From contig JADGFI010000037.1 of the NCBI GenBank assembly GCA_016743945.1, forward strand, positions 1 to 60,363: a stretch of 60,363 bases of DNA. Direction: 5' to 3'. The notes under the pieces were generated by a model. That model was not told where the DNA came from and did no database searches. It saw nothing but the letters and a program-made list of their open reading frames with translations. Source of the stretch: Desulfobacteraceae bacterium (GTDB lineage Bacteria; Desulfobacterota; Desulfobacteria; Desulfobacterales; Desulfobacteraceae). Position numbers and translations under genes: made by a program. Within the stretch, counting starts at the first letter, position 1; each line of letters opens with the position of its first letter. Positions 26,180-34,965 of the stretch are shown piece by piece.

Positions 26180-27472
26180 TCATACCAAATTCTCATCAAC
26201 CGGGTCAAACTGTACCGCGTTATGTCGCTTTTCCTCTTTATCAAAATCCCGGGGTTCAATAATAAGCGAGATAACTACACCTGCAATAAGCGCCCAGAAA
26301 GGAGCACTGATCTTTGCTATACTGATACCGGACATGGCAATAACCAGGGCAAAAAAGGCGCCTGCTTTAAACTTTTTTTTGGCAAATGCCTGTTCAAATG
26401 CCTGGGTCAGCACACCGATCATGGCAAGGCCTGCAACCACACCGATCAGGGGTTTGGGAACGCTTTCTATAAATGTTACCGCCACCGAGGCAATAAGACC
26501 GAAACCTGCAAAAAGAACCCCATTTACAACGGTTGCTGCATAACGTCCGGAAGTATCTTTACCCGCTGCATCAGAGGCACAGATGGCTGTCATGGGGCCT
26601 GCAATATTGGCATTGTGCCCCCCAAAAAAAGAGGTGAAAATTCCGCCAACGCCACTGACAATGGTCATAAAGTTTATGGGAGGTTTATATCCTTCCGTGA
26701 GAAGAACCCCTGTGGCCTGGGCATTTTCAGCACCAATAACAAGTATGGCCACAGGAATGCTTATGGATAAAAAGGCATCCAGGGAAAATTCGGGCATAAA
26801 CAACGAAGGAAGCACAAAGTTGTATTGGGAATTTGCAAAATCAATGGAATTGGTAAAAAAGGCTGTTGCAATTCCAATGAGCAGAGCCCCGAGCACCGGT
26901 GGGATCCGGTTGGAAAATTTTGTGCATACAAGATAGCCTGCCATGGCCGATCCGCACACCACAGGAAGCGATTGCATAGAAAGAATCATGCCCGTTCCAA
27001 ATTTTATCATGGCACCGGCAATCATGCCCATGACAATGGGCATGGGCAAAAGCCGCATCACTTTTCCCACAAGGCCTGAAACACCAAGAAGTAATACCAT
27101 AAGGCCTGCAAGAAAGTAGGCCCCCACCGCCTGATTAATATTGAAAAAAGGCAGGGTGCTGCTGAGCATCACTGCAATGGGAATGGACCATGCACCGGTT
27201 ATGGGTTGCTGGTACCTTAGGGCCAGGATAAGACTGAGCAGTCCGCCGAAAACACAGACAGAGCAGAGCCATGAAATGGTCTGTACCGATGTGTATCCTG
27301 CTGCCATGGCAGCGTTCATGATAATCAAGGGAGGGCCTGTGCATCCGAAGATTGCAGCAATAAGTCCCGCACTGATGGTCTCGGCGTTAAGATGGCCCGG
27401 CAAATCGGCAAGGCCCTTACGAATTCCAGGTGCCGCCTCAATTAAACCTGTTTTATTTTTTAAACCTGACAT
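26180..27472 (-). CDS. BenE-family transporter
   Basis: 430 aa from ATG 27472; a longer frame from TTG 27550 lacks a better ribosome site. About 12 hydrophobic segments. Family marks of BenE (benzoate/H+ symporter, related to the nucleobase/ascorbate fold): a half-helix region GCTGPPLIIMNAA, PLPMPIVMGMIAGAM-type segment in the middle, and FTSFFGGHNANIAG, which in BenE holds the substrate site. Known members import aromatic acids or other carboxylates. Inside a betaine demethylation operon the substrate is more likely a by-product or co-substrate of that pathway, so the name says little about the ligand here. Inner membrane. Confidence 0.85.
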   Translation of the reverse strand: MSGLKNKTGLIEAAPGIRKGLADLPGHLNAETISAGLIAAIFGCTGPPLIIMNAAMAAGYTSVQTISWLCSVCVFGGLLSLILALRYQQPITGAWSIPIAVMLSSTLPFFNINQAVGAYFLAGLMVLLLGVSGLVGKVMRLLPMPIVMGMIAGAMIKFGTGMILSMQSLPVVCGSAMAGYLVCTKFSNRIPPVLGALLIGIATAFFTNSIDFANSQYNFVLPSLFMPEFSLDAFLSISIPVAILVIGAENAQATGVLLTEGYKPPINFMTIVSGVGGIFTSFFGGHNANIAGPMTAICASDAAGKDTSGRYAATVVNGVLFAGFGLIASVAVTFIESVPKPLIGVVAGLAMIGVLTQAFEQAFAKKKFKAGAFFALVIAMSGISIAKISAPFWALIAGVVISLIIEPRDFDKEEKRHNAVQFDPVDENLV

Positions 27473-27580
27473 TATAAATCTTAACCTGTGTATTTTATTT
27501 GTTGTTTTAAAAAAATCGGACACAATCTTATTCAAGGCAACTGTGCCCAATTTACTTGTATGAAAAGCAATCTTTGATTT

Positions 27581-29149
27581 TTACTGCTCTGTTTTCTCCT
27601 GTGCCTGGTCCTGTGTTTGGTCCTGGGCCTGGGCCAGAAGCTTTGCGCACTTTATGCCGGTCCACAGCTGGGGAATATAAAACAGCCCCACAGGAACGGC
27701 TGAGACAATGATGAATGTCTGCAGCGCCTTTATGCCTCCGTCTCCTATCTTGATCAGGACAGCGGCCATGGCTCCCATGAGAACCCCCCAGAACAGACGC
27801 ATCCATATGGGTGGATTTTCATCACCGGTCACGGAAATGGCAATTGAATATGTCATTCCAGCTCCGGTGGTGACCAGAAATAATACCACAAGAACCAGTG
27901 CAACAGGAATAAGCAGGGCCGAGAGGGGAAGCTGTCCTACAATGGCTATCAATGCAGCAGGAAGTCCCGACTCATTCAATGCAGTTGACACTGAACCGGG
28001 ATTTGTGAGTTCATAATGAATCCCTGCACCGCCCAGTACGGTAAACCAGATATTTGTCACAATGGGTGCAATTACTGAGACGGAAAGTACGATCTCCCTG
28101 ATGGTTCTCCCCCTGGATATCCTGGTTACAAAAATGGCCATCATGGGACCATATCCAAGGAACCAGCCCCAGTAAAAAACCGTCCACCACCCCAGCCACT
28201 GGGGATTGCTCCGGTCAAGGCTGATACGAACAAAATCCTGGAGATAAAGACCAAAGGCGGAAAGAAAACTGTCTACAATAAAACCGCCGGGACCTACAAC
28301 CATAATGACAGCCATAAGTGATATGGCTATCAAAACGTTTATTTTACTCAAAAGGTTTATACCCTTGTATATGGGGGTGGCAGCCGCAATGGTATAGACA
28401 ATGGTGATCACAACGATCACGCCAAGCTGAGTTGTATATATGTCTGGAATTCCCATCAGATACTGCAGGGAATAACTCAGCTGGAGCCCAAGAAAGCCTA
28501 TGGGACCAATGGTACCCGCTGCCACGGCAATTATGGATGCAGCATCAACGGCTGTTCCCATCCAACCGTTAACGCCGGCTTCCCCCAGCAGGGGATAGAG
28601 CAGAGACCTGGGTTTCATGGGCATATTCTTATGGTAACAAGAATACATAAGTACGATGGTACCAAGGGTACCAAGGATTGCCCACGCAAGGAATCCCCAG
28701 TGCAGATAACACTGGGCAAGCGCCGGAGCAACAGCCGCTGCGGTGGAACCTGCTACTCCAGGAAAAGTAGGGGGAGGCGTTAAAAAATGGTACATGGGCT
28801 CCGCCGATGACCAGAACACCCCTCCTCCTGCGAGCAGGGCGCACATGATCATTGAAATCCAGCGAAAGGTACTGAGCTCAGGCTTATCAATACCACCGAC
28901 CCTCACTTTGCCATAACTTGAAAAACCGAGCCAGAGGGCAATTATAAAGGTGGCAAACAAAAGAACCTGCCATACGGCACCAAAATAGGATGTGGAAAAC
29001 TGCTGGGCCACATTCACCCATTTTGTAATAAGGTCCACATTAAAGAGAGCAACTGCAACAAAGAGAACAATAAAACCGCCGCTTATGGCAAATACAGTCC
29101 AATCCGTAGAACTTTGCTGGGTTGACGCACCCGTATTTTTATCAGACAT
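27581..29149 (-). CDS. BCCT-family betaine/carnitine/choline transporter
   Basis: 522 aa with 12 membrane helices. The family signature is clear: WTVFYWGWFLGYGPMMAIF followed by TRISRGRTIRE. The signature helix has Gly-Tyr-Gly where well-studied BetP/CaiT proteins have Trp-rich WISWSP, so the aromatic box is partly altered. The C-terminal tail is short and hydrophilic with QAQDQTQDQAQEKTEQ, unlike the long osmosensing tail of BetP, which suits a nutrient uptake carrier. It lies 24 bases downstream of the MttB gene and should bring in the quaternary amine substrate. Confidence 0.93.
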   Translation of the reverse strand: MSDKNTGASTQQSSTDWTVFAISGGFIVLFVAVALFNVDLITKWVNVAQQFSTSYFGAVWQVLLFATFIIALWLGFSSYGKVRVGGIDKPELSTFRWISMIMCALLAGGGVFWSSAEPMYHFLTPPPTFPGVAGSTAAAVAPALAQCYLHWGFLAWAILGTLGTIVLMYSCYHKNMPMKPRSLLYPLLGEAGVNGWMGTAVDAASIIAVAAGTIGPIGFLGLQLSYSLQYLMGIPDIYTTQLGVIVVITIVYTIAAATPIYKGINLLSKINVLIAISLMAVIMVVGPGGFIVDSFLSAFGLYLQDFVRISLDRSNPQWLGWWTVFYWGWFLGYGPMMAIFVTRISRGRTIREIVLSVSVIAPIVTNIWFTVLGGAGIHYELTNPGSVSTALNESGLPAALIAIVGQLPLSALLIPVALVLVVLFLVTTGAGMTYSIAISVTGDENPPIWMRLFWGVLMGAMAAVLIKIGDGGIKALQTFIIVSAVPVGLFYIPQLWTGIKCAKLLAQAQDQTQDQAQEKTEQ

Positions 29150-29173
29150 TATACACCCTTTTTTTGAAATTAA

Positions 29174-30610
29174 TTATTTTTTTTCGGCCAGATCCCTGGT
29201 GGCAGCCTCAACGATTGCATCAATGCCTGCTTCAATATCTTCGCTGAGAAGTGGTTCCTGCTCCTTGTCCATGAGAACTCTCACCTTTTCAATGGCTATC
29301 TGACGGATATCTTTGGACCCGTTTTCCACCCATCTCTCCCAGTTGTTGTGATCAAAAACATTCGAGTGGAGCAGCTCTTTTCTGAAATTTTTAAAGGTAT
29401 GCTTATGAGATAGAAAATTGCCGGCAGGTCCGATTTCTTTGATAACATCCAGGGCAAGGGTGCTTTCATTAACATCAATATTCCGAAGGGCGTGGCGGAT
29501 AGATGCCATGGATTCGTTACAGAAAATAAGGTCTGCATAATCCACGACCATGTCTGTATCAAGCTGCATGGAATCCATAATGTCCGAAACAAAGGAGGAG
29601 AGGGTTCCGACCATGCCGGTTTCAAATCCTGCCTGGGCATCCAGGACCTTGGAATCTCTGAGCATGGAAGGCATTCGAATGGGCAGGTCAAGGGAGAGGC
29701 CCATTTGCCCCATGCAAACCTTTAATACCGCAAATTCAGGACCTGCCATGGAGATATTGGATGTTTTCATATTCATTCCCCGGGCAAAGCTTGTATAAAC
29801 TACAGGTGCTCCAGGGTTTACCAACTGGGAAAGGGTTATGCAGGCAAGAATTTCCGCATGGGCCTGTGCAACGGTTCCCGCGATTGTAACAGGAGATGTG
29901 GTTCCAAGGATGGGACCTGAGCTGAGCATGATGGGAATATTGTTACGATTCATCTCAATCATGGCCTCAAGGGAAACAGTGTCCATATCAAGGGGGGGAA
30001 TAGTCAAGACCCAGCCGGAGATAAAAGGCCTTTCCAGAAATTTTTCCTTGCTTCCACAGGCAATTGCTCCCATTTCAATGGCATCAAGGACACCCCGGTA
30101 TCCATAGACACCTCCGGTGATATGCTTGGTTGTATTTTTCATGCATGTGGCCCAGGTATACCAGTCATTGGTGGCTCCTGGAATCTCCTGGGGCGTTACA
30201 AGGCCTCCGTTGACAGCCACACACTCCATCTGGTCAGCAAGACGTGTCAACCTTGCAAGATCCTCATTGGTTGCAGATCTTTTCTCGAGGGTGAAAGGAT
30301 CCATGACACTTGTCGCCATGGTCATGCAGGCAAGGGATGGGAGATGATCAACAAAATTAACATCATGTTTTGGGTCACGCCCGTAAAGGGTAACATCCTT
30401 TCGCTTGGGAATGGTTTTCAGCGCTTTTTCCACCAGATGGGCATCAATCTGTACAACATCTTTACCAACAATTTTGGCGCCTGCGTTTTCAAATATTTCC
30501 AATGCTTCCTTTGCCGGAAAACGCATACCGATTGTACTTAAAATTTTCAAAGAACTCTCATGAATGCTCTGGATTTCATCCTTGGAAAGGAATTGAACTT
30601 GTGGCTTCAC
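29174..30610 (-). CDS. MttB-family (non-pyrrolysine) quaternary amine methyltransferase
   Basis: 478 aa, continuous with no in-frame amber codon, so it belongs to the non-pyrrolysine MttB superfamily (glycine betaine MtgB, proline betaine MtpB, carnitine MtcB, butyrobetaine MtyB) and not to trimethylamine methyltransferase. Family segments: SLKILSTIGMRFPAKEALEIF near the N-terminus, SATNEDLARLTRLAD, YTSFARGMNMKTSNISMAGP and the C-terminal SHKHTFKNFRKE with ERWVENGSKDI. It transfers one methyl group from a quaternary amine to the corrinoid protein. The exact substrate is open. Glycine or proline betaine fit the BCCT gene next to it. Second gene of the operon, after gntR. Confidence 0.9.
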   Translation of the reverse strand: MKPQVQFLSKDEIQSIHESSLKILSTIGMRFPAKEALEIFENAGAKIVGKDVVQIDAHLVEKALKTIPKRKDVTLYGRDPKHDVNFVDHLPSLACMTMATSVMDPFTLEKRSATNEDLARLTRLADQMECVAVNGGLVTPQEIPGATNDWYTWATCMKNTTKHITGGVYGYRGVLDAIEMGAIACGSKEKFLERPFISGWVLTIPPLDMDTVSLEAMIEMNRNNIPIMLSSGPILGTTSPVTIAGTVAQAHAEILACITLSQLVNPGAPVVYTSFARGMNMKTSNISMAGPEFAVLKVCMGQMGLSLDLPIRMPSMLRDSKVLDAQAGFETGMVGTLSSFVSDIMDSMQLDTDMVVDYADLIFCNESMASIRHALRNIDVNESTLALDVIKEIGPAGNFLSHKHTFKNFRKELLHSNVFDHNNWERWVENGSKDIRQIAIEKVRVLMDKEQEPLLSEDIEAGIDAIVEAATRDLAEKK

Positions 30611-30680
30611 TCTAACATCTCCTTTAATTTAAATATTTTATTGCGTTGATTTACCCAAATAAAAATGATGGGCAATATTG

Positions 30681-31343
30681 TTATGGTTCCAGGGTCATCA
30701 TGACAACCTTTTTAACAAAAGCCAGATGCTGGAAAATAGCCTTTTCAATTTTTGATAACTCCTTGCTCTCCAGAGCTTTGACGATGATCTTATGCTCTTG
30801 AATCAGCTCTTCATACCGATTTTCAACTTTAAGGGCGCTGGCTCCCATGATATGGCAGAGATCCTGAAAATTATTGGTAACGGCAACAAGTCTTTTATTG
30901 TCTGCAAGTTTAAAAAAAGAATTATGAAATTCCCGATCACTGAGCATGAATTTGTGAAAATCATTGTTCTGCGCAGCCTTGGATTGTATCTTGATACTGT
31001 CCTTCAAAACCTTTAGGCCTTGGGGGGTGATGCTGGTTGCGATCTTTTTAAGAACGGCTATTTCAACAATTTGACGCAGTTCAAATATCTCTTCCACATC
31101 TTTCAGGGTGTATGAGGGAACGATAAATCCCTTGCGGGGTAAAAATGTGACCATGCCCTGGGAGGAAAGCTTGAGCAAAGCTTCCCTGACCGGTGTTCTG
31201 GAAAGCCCCAACTCCTGGGCCACTGTCATTTCGTTATAGACAACGTTTTGTTTCAGATGAAAGGAAAGTATGGATTCCCGGAGGGTGTCGTAGGCAATAG
31301 TGGAGAGGGAAGCAGGTTTATCGATTTTAGCAAGTTTTGACAT
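30681..31343 (-). CDS. GntR-family (FCD) transcriptional regulator of the methyltransferase operon
   Basis: 220 aa from ATG 31343 (AGGAG 5 bases upstream). Winged helix: STIAYDTLRESILSFHLKQ to LGLSRTPVREALLKLSSQGMV. FCD ligand domain from about 80 with EIFELRQIVEI, SDREFHNSFF and EHKIIVKALE. It heads the operon that encodes MttB, BCCT, BenE, corrinoid protein and methyltransferase. A TGTAAT-type palindrome array 18-49 bases before its start makes autoregulation likely. The effector may be the betaine or its demethylated product. Confidence 0.88.
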   Translation of the reverse strand: MSKLAKIDKPASLSTIAYDTLRESILSFHLKQNVVYNEMTVAQELGLSRTPVREALLKLSSQGMVTFLPRKGFIVPSYTLKDVEEIFELRQIVEIAVLKKIATSITPQGLKVLKDSIKIQSKAAQNNDFHKFMLSDREFHNSFFKLADNKRLVAVTNNFQDLCHIMGASALKVENRYEELIQEHKIIVKALESKELSKIEKAIFQHLAFVKKVVMMTLEP

Positions 31344-31911
31344 CAATACTCCTTAGATTTTTAATATTACATTATACATGTAATATATTACAGGAAAAAT
31401 AAAGTCAAATTATTTTTTATTATACAAAGCATAGTTTTTTTTTAAAACCAATGAAGTGGTTAAAATAATAAGAAAATTTAAGATGCCTTGTAAAGTTTTC
31501 GCTTTTTCCGTAATTTTCAAGCCACAAGATACGGTATGCCATAACCTGTAATTTCGCAGGTATAAGAATCCATTTATTACAAGATAAATGGACAATTATC
31601 GAAGGTCCTTTTGATTAATTTCTACGCCAATAAAAAGCATATAAGGGTTTGTTCTTTTGAGGTTACCCACGGTTAATAGGCAGGTCAATGGGATGAGGGC
31701 GGGTCGGAGCGGTGTAAATGGCCTGGCGAGGTTATAATTAAAATTGTAACCAAAACTTTTTTTACTTGCCTCTGATCTTTTTATCTTAATTTTTATAGGA
31801 CGCAGATTGGCGCATCCTGCCAGCAGTAGCATCTCTTCTACAATTGTGCTATATAGCGTGGGTGTATTTTAGGCACATGGTTTATCTGAACTCAAATAAA
31901 AAGTTGGTAGT
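31344..31911. other. Intergenic region between divergent gntR and zapA-ftsK
   Basis: 568 bases with the GntR operator array near 31361-31392 and a GCTATATAGC palindrome at 31848-31857. The rest is AT-rich without a supported gene. A 78-codon minus frame (31596-31832) has no convincing family match. Confidence 0.5.
31361..31392. promoter_or_regulatory. GntR operator array upstream of the methyltransferase operon
   Basis: Three ATTACA/TGTAAT half-sites: ATTACA 31366-31371, TGTAAT 31379-31384, ATTACA 31387-31392. The last two form the perfect 14-bp palindrome TGTAATATATTACA, and the first two form a wider inverted repeat. The placement just before the GntR start codon suits repression by its own product. 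Confidence 0.5.
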
Positions 31912-34062
31912 GTGAAAGAAAATAATTACAGCCTTGATAAAAATGTTCTGTCCATCAGAACAGAGTGTGGGACCTACAAATTTAAGATTGATGGAAATGC
32001 CGTTTTGAGCAATGCACAGAGGATTGCCCATGTAATGGTCAGTGAAATGGAAAAAATCGCAGCGGAATTTCAGGGCCGCGAGAACAAATCAAGTCCATAC
32101 GCAAAGCTACTGTTATCCAACTTAAACATTACCGATAAATATGTCCAGCTTGAAAACAAATACAATCAGCTGCTTCAGGAGTATGAACGGAAGATGGTCT
32201 TATATCGGGACCGGGAAAATTCCAACGGCATCTGCAAACAGGAGCCAGAAAAGAACGGGCCGCTTCCAGAAACACCACCACCGCCACCAAGAAAAGAAGA
32301 GAAAGAAGACCTGCCTCCTTCCCAGGAAGAAAAAGAGACACAGAACGCAATAGAACCTGCAAAGGATCTGAAAACCCAAGTTGTGCCACAACCCGGTCCC
32401 CTGGTCAGGCGAGTGTTGGAAACGTTGAAAAAATCAAAGTTAGCTGTAAAAACCTCCAAGGATCCCAAGCCAGAAATGCGGATCAAGTCAGAAATGCCGC
32501 CCCAGCCAGAGGTACCGCCGTCCCACCGGCAAGAGACCGAACCTTTCGTGGAAACGAATGAAAAAACCCATTCTCAATTGAAAATCAACACAGCACAAAA
32601 AAGCATGAATCCCATGGCTGTCCTTACCCATGGCGGTGATGAATTTAATATGCCTTCCCTGGATTTTCTCAAAAAAACCGATACACAGATGGAAGTTGAC
32701 CATGAGGCCATCAGAAGAGGGGCGGAGGTGTTAGAACTAAAATTGGGGTTCTTCGGCATAAAGGGAGAGGTCATGGCAGTTTCCCCCGGCCCTGTGATTA
32801 CCACATTTGAATACAAGCCGGATCCCGGAATCAAGATCAGTAAAATTGTGAACCTGGCCGATGATCTGGCACTTGCGCTGAGCGCACTGAGTATCCGTAT
32901 TGTCGCCCCGATTCCCGGCAAGGATGTGATCGGTATTGAAATCCCCAATACAAAGATGAGTATTGTACCCTTTATTGATATTGTCGGGTCGAAAGATTTT
33001 ATCAATATCGACTCCCATACCCCCATCTGTCTGGGCAAGGATATCATCGGCAATCCGGTGATTGTGGGGCTTGAAAAAATGCCGCATCTGCTCATTGCCG
33101 GGGCAACGGGTACAGGAAAAAGTGTTGCCCTCAACGCCATGATTGCCAGTATCCTTTATAAATCATCACCTGAAAACGTAAGATTTATCATGATTGACCC
33201 AAAGCGCATCGAACTTTCGATGTTCAATGATATTCCCCATTTGCTCACCCCGGTCATCACCGACATGAAAAAGGCCAATATCGCCCTTCAGTGGGTGGTT
33301 CGGGAGATGGAGAGCCGGTATGAGATGCTGGCCAAACTTCAAGTCAGAAACATTGAGCAGTACAATCACAAAATAAAACACTCGGATCTGTCTGAATATG
33401 GGGAAGATGATATTGAAATATATCCCTATATTGTCGTCATCATAGACGAGTTGGCCGACCTCATGATGACCGCAAGCAAGGATATTGAGTTTTCACTCAC
33501 CCGCATCGCCCAGATGGCAAGGGCGGCCGGTATTCACCTGATTCTTGCCACCCAGCGCCCTTCCGTTGATGTGTTAACCGGCATCATTAAGGCCAATTTT
33601 CCCACAAGGATATCCTTTCAGGTCTCCTCCAAAACCGACTCCAGAACCATCATCGATTCCAACGGTGCAGAAACCCTTCTGGGCAGGGGAGATATGCTAT
33701 TTGTCCCCCCGGGAACCGCACGGTTGACCAGAGTTCACGGCACCTATCTTTCCGAAACGGAACTTATTTCCATCACCGATTTTTTAAAGACCCAGGGAAC
33801 CCCCCAATATGTCCTTGAGATAACCTCGGAAAAAGAGGTCGAGCCGTTCCTGGAGGTGAAAACAGATGATTATGATGAAAAATACAGGGAAGCCCTTGAT
33901 TATGTTCTGTTCACAAGAAAGGCGTCCATATCAAGTGTTCAGCGCGAGCTTAGGGTCGGGTACAACCGAGCCGCAAGGATCATCGACCTGATGGAGAAAA
34001 ACGGAATTATCGGCCCCACAGATGGGGTCAAACCACGCCAGGTCTTAGTCGACCGGGGATAG
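31912..34062 (+). CDS. Soluble FtsK/SpoIIIE DNA translocase with N-terminal ZapA-like domain
   Basis: 716 aa from GTG 31912, with only a weak ribosome site. There are no membrane helices, unlike standard FtsK/SpoIIIE with a four-helix N-terminal anchor. Residues 10-85 look like ZapA, the FtsZ-ring protein: a short strand pair (SIRTECGTYKFKID), a helix NAQRIAHVMVSEMEKIAAEF, and a second helix with LLLSNLNITDKYVQLENKY, matching the ALN-x-x-DEY pattern and coiled coil of ZapA. A Pro/Glu-rich linker (about 95-250) follows. The motor has Walker A GATGTGKS (397-404), Walker B VVIIDELADLMM (near 513) and RTIIDSNGAETLLGRGDM. The C-terminal gamma winged helix (650-716) reads directional DNA signals. 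Inferred role: chromosome translocation recruited to the Z ring without membrane insertion. Confidence 0.8.
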   Translation: MKENNYSLDKNVLSIRTECGTYKFKIDGNAVLSNAQRIAHVMVSEMEKIAAEFQGRENKSSPYAKLLLSNLNITDKYVQLENKYNQLLQEYERKMVLYRDRENSNGICKQEPEKNGPLPETPPPPPRKEEKEDLPPSQEEKETQNAIEPAKDLKTQVVPQPGPLVRRVLETLKKSKLAVKTSKDPKPEMRIKSEMPPQPEVPPSHRQETEPFVETNEKTHSQLKINTAQKSMNPMAVLTHGGDEFNMPSLDFLKKTDTQMEVDHEAIRRGAEVLELKLGFFGIKGEVMAVSPGPVITTFEYKPDPGIKISKIVNLADDLALALSALSIRIVAPIPGKDVIGIEIPNTKMSIVPFIDIVGSKDFINIDSHTPICLGKDIIGNPVIVGLEKMPHLLIAGATGTGKSVALNAMIASILYKSSPENVRFIMIDPKRIELSMFNDIPHLLTPVITDMKKANIALQWVVREMESRYEMLAKLQVRNIEQYNHKIKHSDLSEYGEDDIEIYPYIVVIIDELADLMMTASKDIEFSLTRIAQMARAAGIHLILATQRPSVDVLTGIIKANFPTRISFQVSSKTDSRTIIDSNGAETLLGRGDMLFVPPGTARLTRVHGTYLSETELISITDFLKTQGTPQYVLEITSEKEVEPFLEVKTDDYDEKYREALDYVLFTRKASISSVQRELRVGYNRAARIIDLMEKNGIIGPTDGVKPRQVLVDRG

Positions 34063-34098
34063 ATATGAAGACGTTTTTTGTTAAGAATCTTTTTTGGC

Positions 34099-34121
34099 CG
34101 GGTGGTATCACCGATTTTTTT
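34099..34121 (+). terminator. Possible terminator after the ftsK-like gene
   Basis: A short stem (GGTG 34101-34104 with CACC 34109-34112, one outer C-G pair across a bulge) is followed by seven T (34115-34121). It is weak, but in the right place, 37 bases past the stop and ahead of the convergent rnfB. Confidence 0.4.
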
Positions 34122-34143
34122 ATAATACAAAATTAAAGGGTGT

Positions 34144-34965
34144 TTATAATTCGCTTGGTTTCCCAATGAAGTGGATGCAGTTTGTGGGGCATTTTTCAAT
34201 TGATTTTACGACCTCTTCATAATTTAGGGCTGTATAGGTGTCATTGCATTTTGAGAGATTGTCAGTGATGGTGAAAATATCTGTAATTTTAGAACAGGCC
34301 TTGCAGGCGACGCAGGGGGTTGTGCATACAGCTTTTGCGTCCTTTGCCTTGTCTCTATTGGAACAGGCAACCGTGGGAATCTGGTCTTCCTTGAAACCTG
34401 CGATGGTGATGATTTTTCGGGGGCAGACCTTTGCACAGGCGCCGCAGCCCACACATTTTTTATAGTCCACCACGGCTAATCCTTGGACAATGTGGATGGC
34501 ATCATAGTTACACGCCCTGACACAGTCCCCAAATCCTAGGCAGCCAAAGGTACAGCCCTGGACCCCTGCCACCTGGTGGGCGGCGGCACACCGTTTTTCT
34601 CCCCGGTATTGATTTGTTTGAAGACGATTGGCGGTTGTGGCACCACAATGTACAATGGCCCGGACCGGAATCATTTCACCGACTTCGACCCCCATAATGC
34701 CTGCCACACTAATGGCACAAGCTTCTCCCCCCACCGTACATTTGTTGACGGGAACATTGTCGGTAACGATGGCAACGGCATAGTCACTGCAGCCAAGATA
34801 GCCGCAGCCGCCGCAATTAATCCCCGGGAGAATTTCCAATACCGATTCGATTTTGGGATCCATTTCCACTTTGAATTTTTTATTTGCCCAGCCCAGAATA
34901 GAGGAGAGGATTACTGCCATTACCAGCATGGTTCCGGCTGCTATGGCAAGGGTAACAAGGATCAT
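34144..34965 (-). CDS. rnfB: Rnf complex subunit RnfB (ferredoxin-type electron carrier)
   Basis: 273 aa. One N-terminal membrane helix (AIAAGTMLVMAVILSSILGW), then the CGGCGYLGCSDYAVAI motif of the four-iron-sulfur domain and further clusters: GCTFGCLGFGDCVRAC, CVGCGACAKVCPRK and CTTPCVACKACSKI, with a C-terminal ECP-like KCPTNCIHFIG. RnfB takes electrons from reduced ferredoxin. Last gene of the minus-strand rnfCDGEAB operon, with its start overlapping the rnfA stop by 4 bases. A broken near-copy of its C-terminus lies at 23362-23505. Confidence 0.95.
   Translation of the reverse strand: MILVTLAIAAGTMLVMAVILSSILGWANKKFKVEMDPKIESVLEILPGINCGGCGYLGCSDYAVAIVTDNVPVNKCTVGGEACAISVAGIMGVEVGEMIPVRAIVHCGATTANRLQTNQYRGEKRCAAAHQVAGVQGCTFGCLGFGDCVRACNYDAIHIVQGLAVVDYKKCVGCGACAKVCPRKIITIAGFKEDQIPTVACSNRDKAKDAKAVCTTPCVACKACSKITDIFTITDNLSKCNDTYTALNYEEVVKSIEKCPTNCIHFIGKPSEL

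Noticed and set aside
29174..30610. Pyrrolysine-containing trimethylamine methyltransferase
   Set aside because: The frame is open for 478 codons without an internal amber codon, so this is the non-pyrrolysine branch of the MttB family.
31596..31832. Minus-strand frame with a lipobox-like start (LLLAGCANL)
   Set aside because: No ribosome site of note, the rest does not look like a lipoprotein or known family, and it lies in an AT-rich intergenic region. Chance frame more likely.
31912..34062. Standard septal FtsK
   Set aside because: No membrane helices anywhere in the frame, and the N-terminus is a ZapA-like domain.
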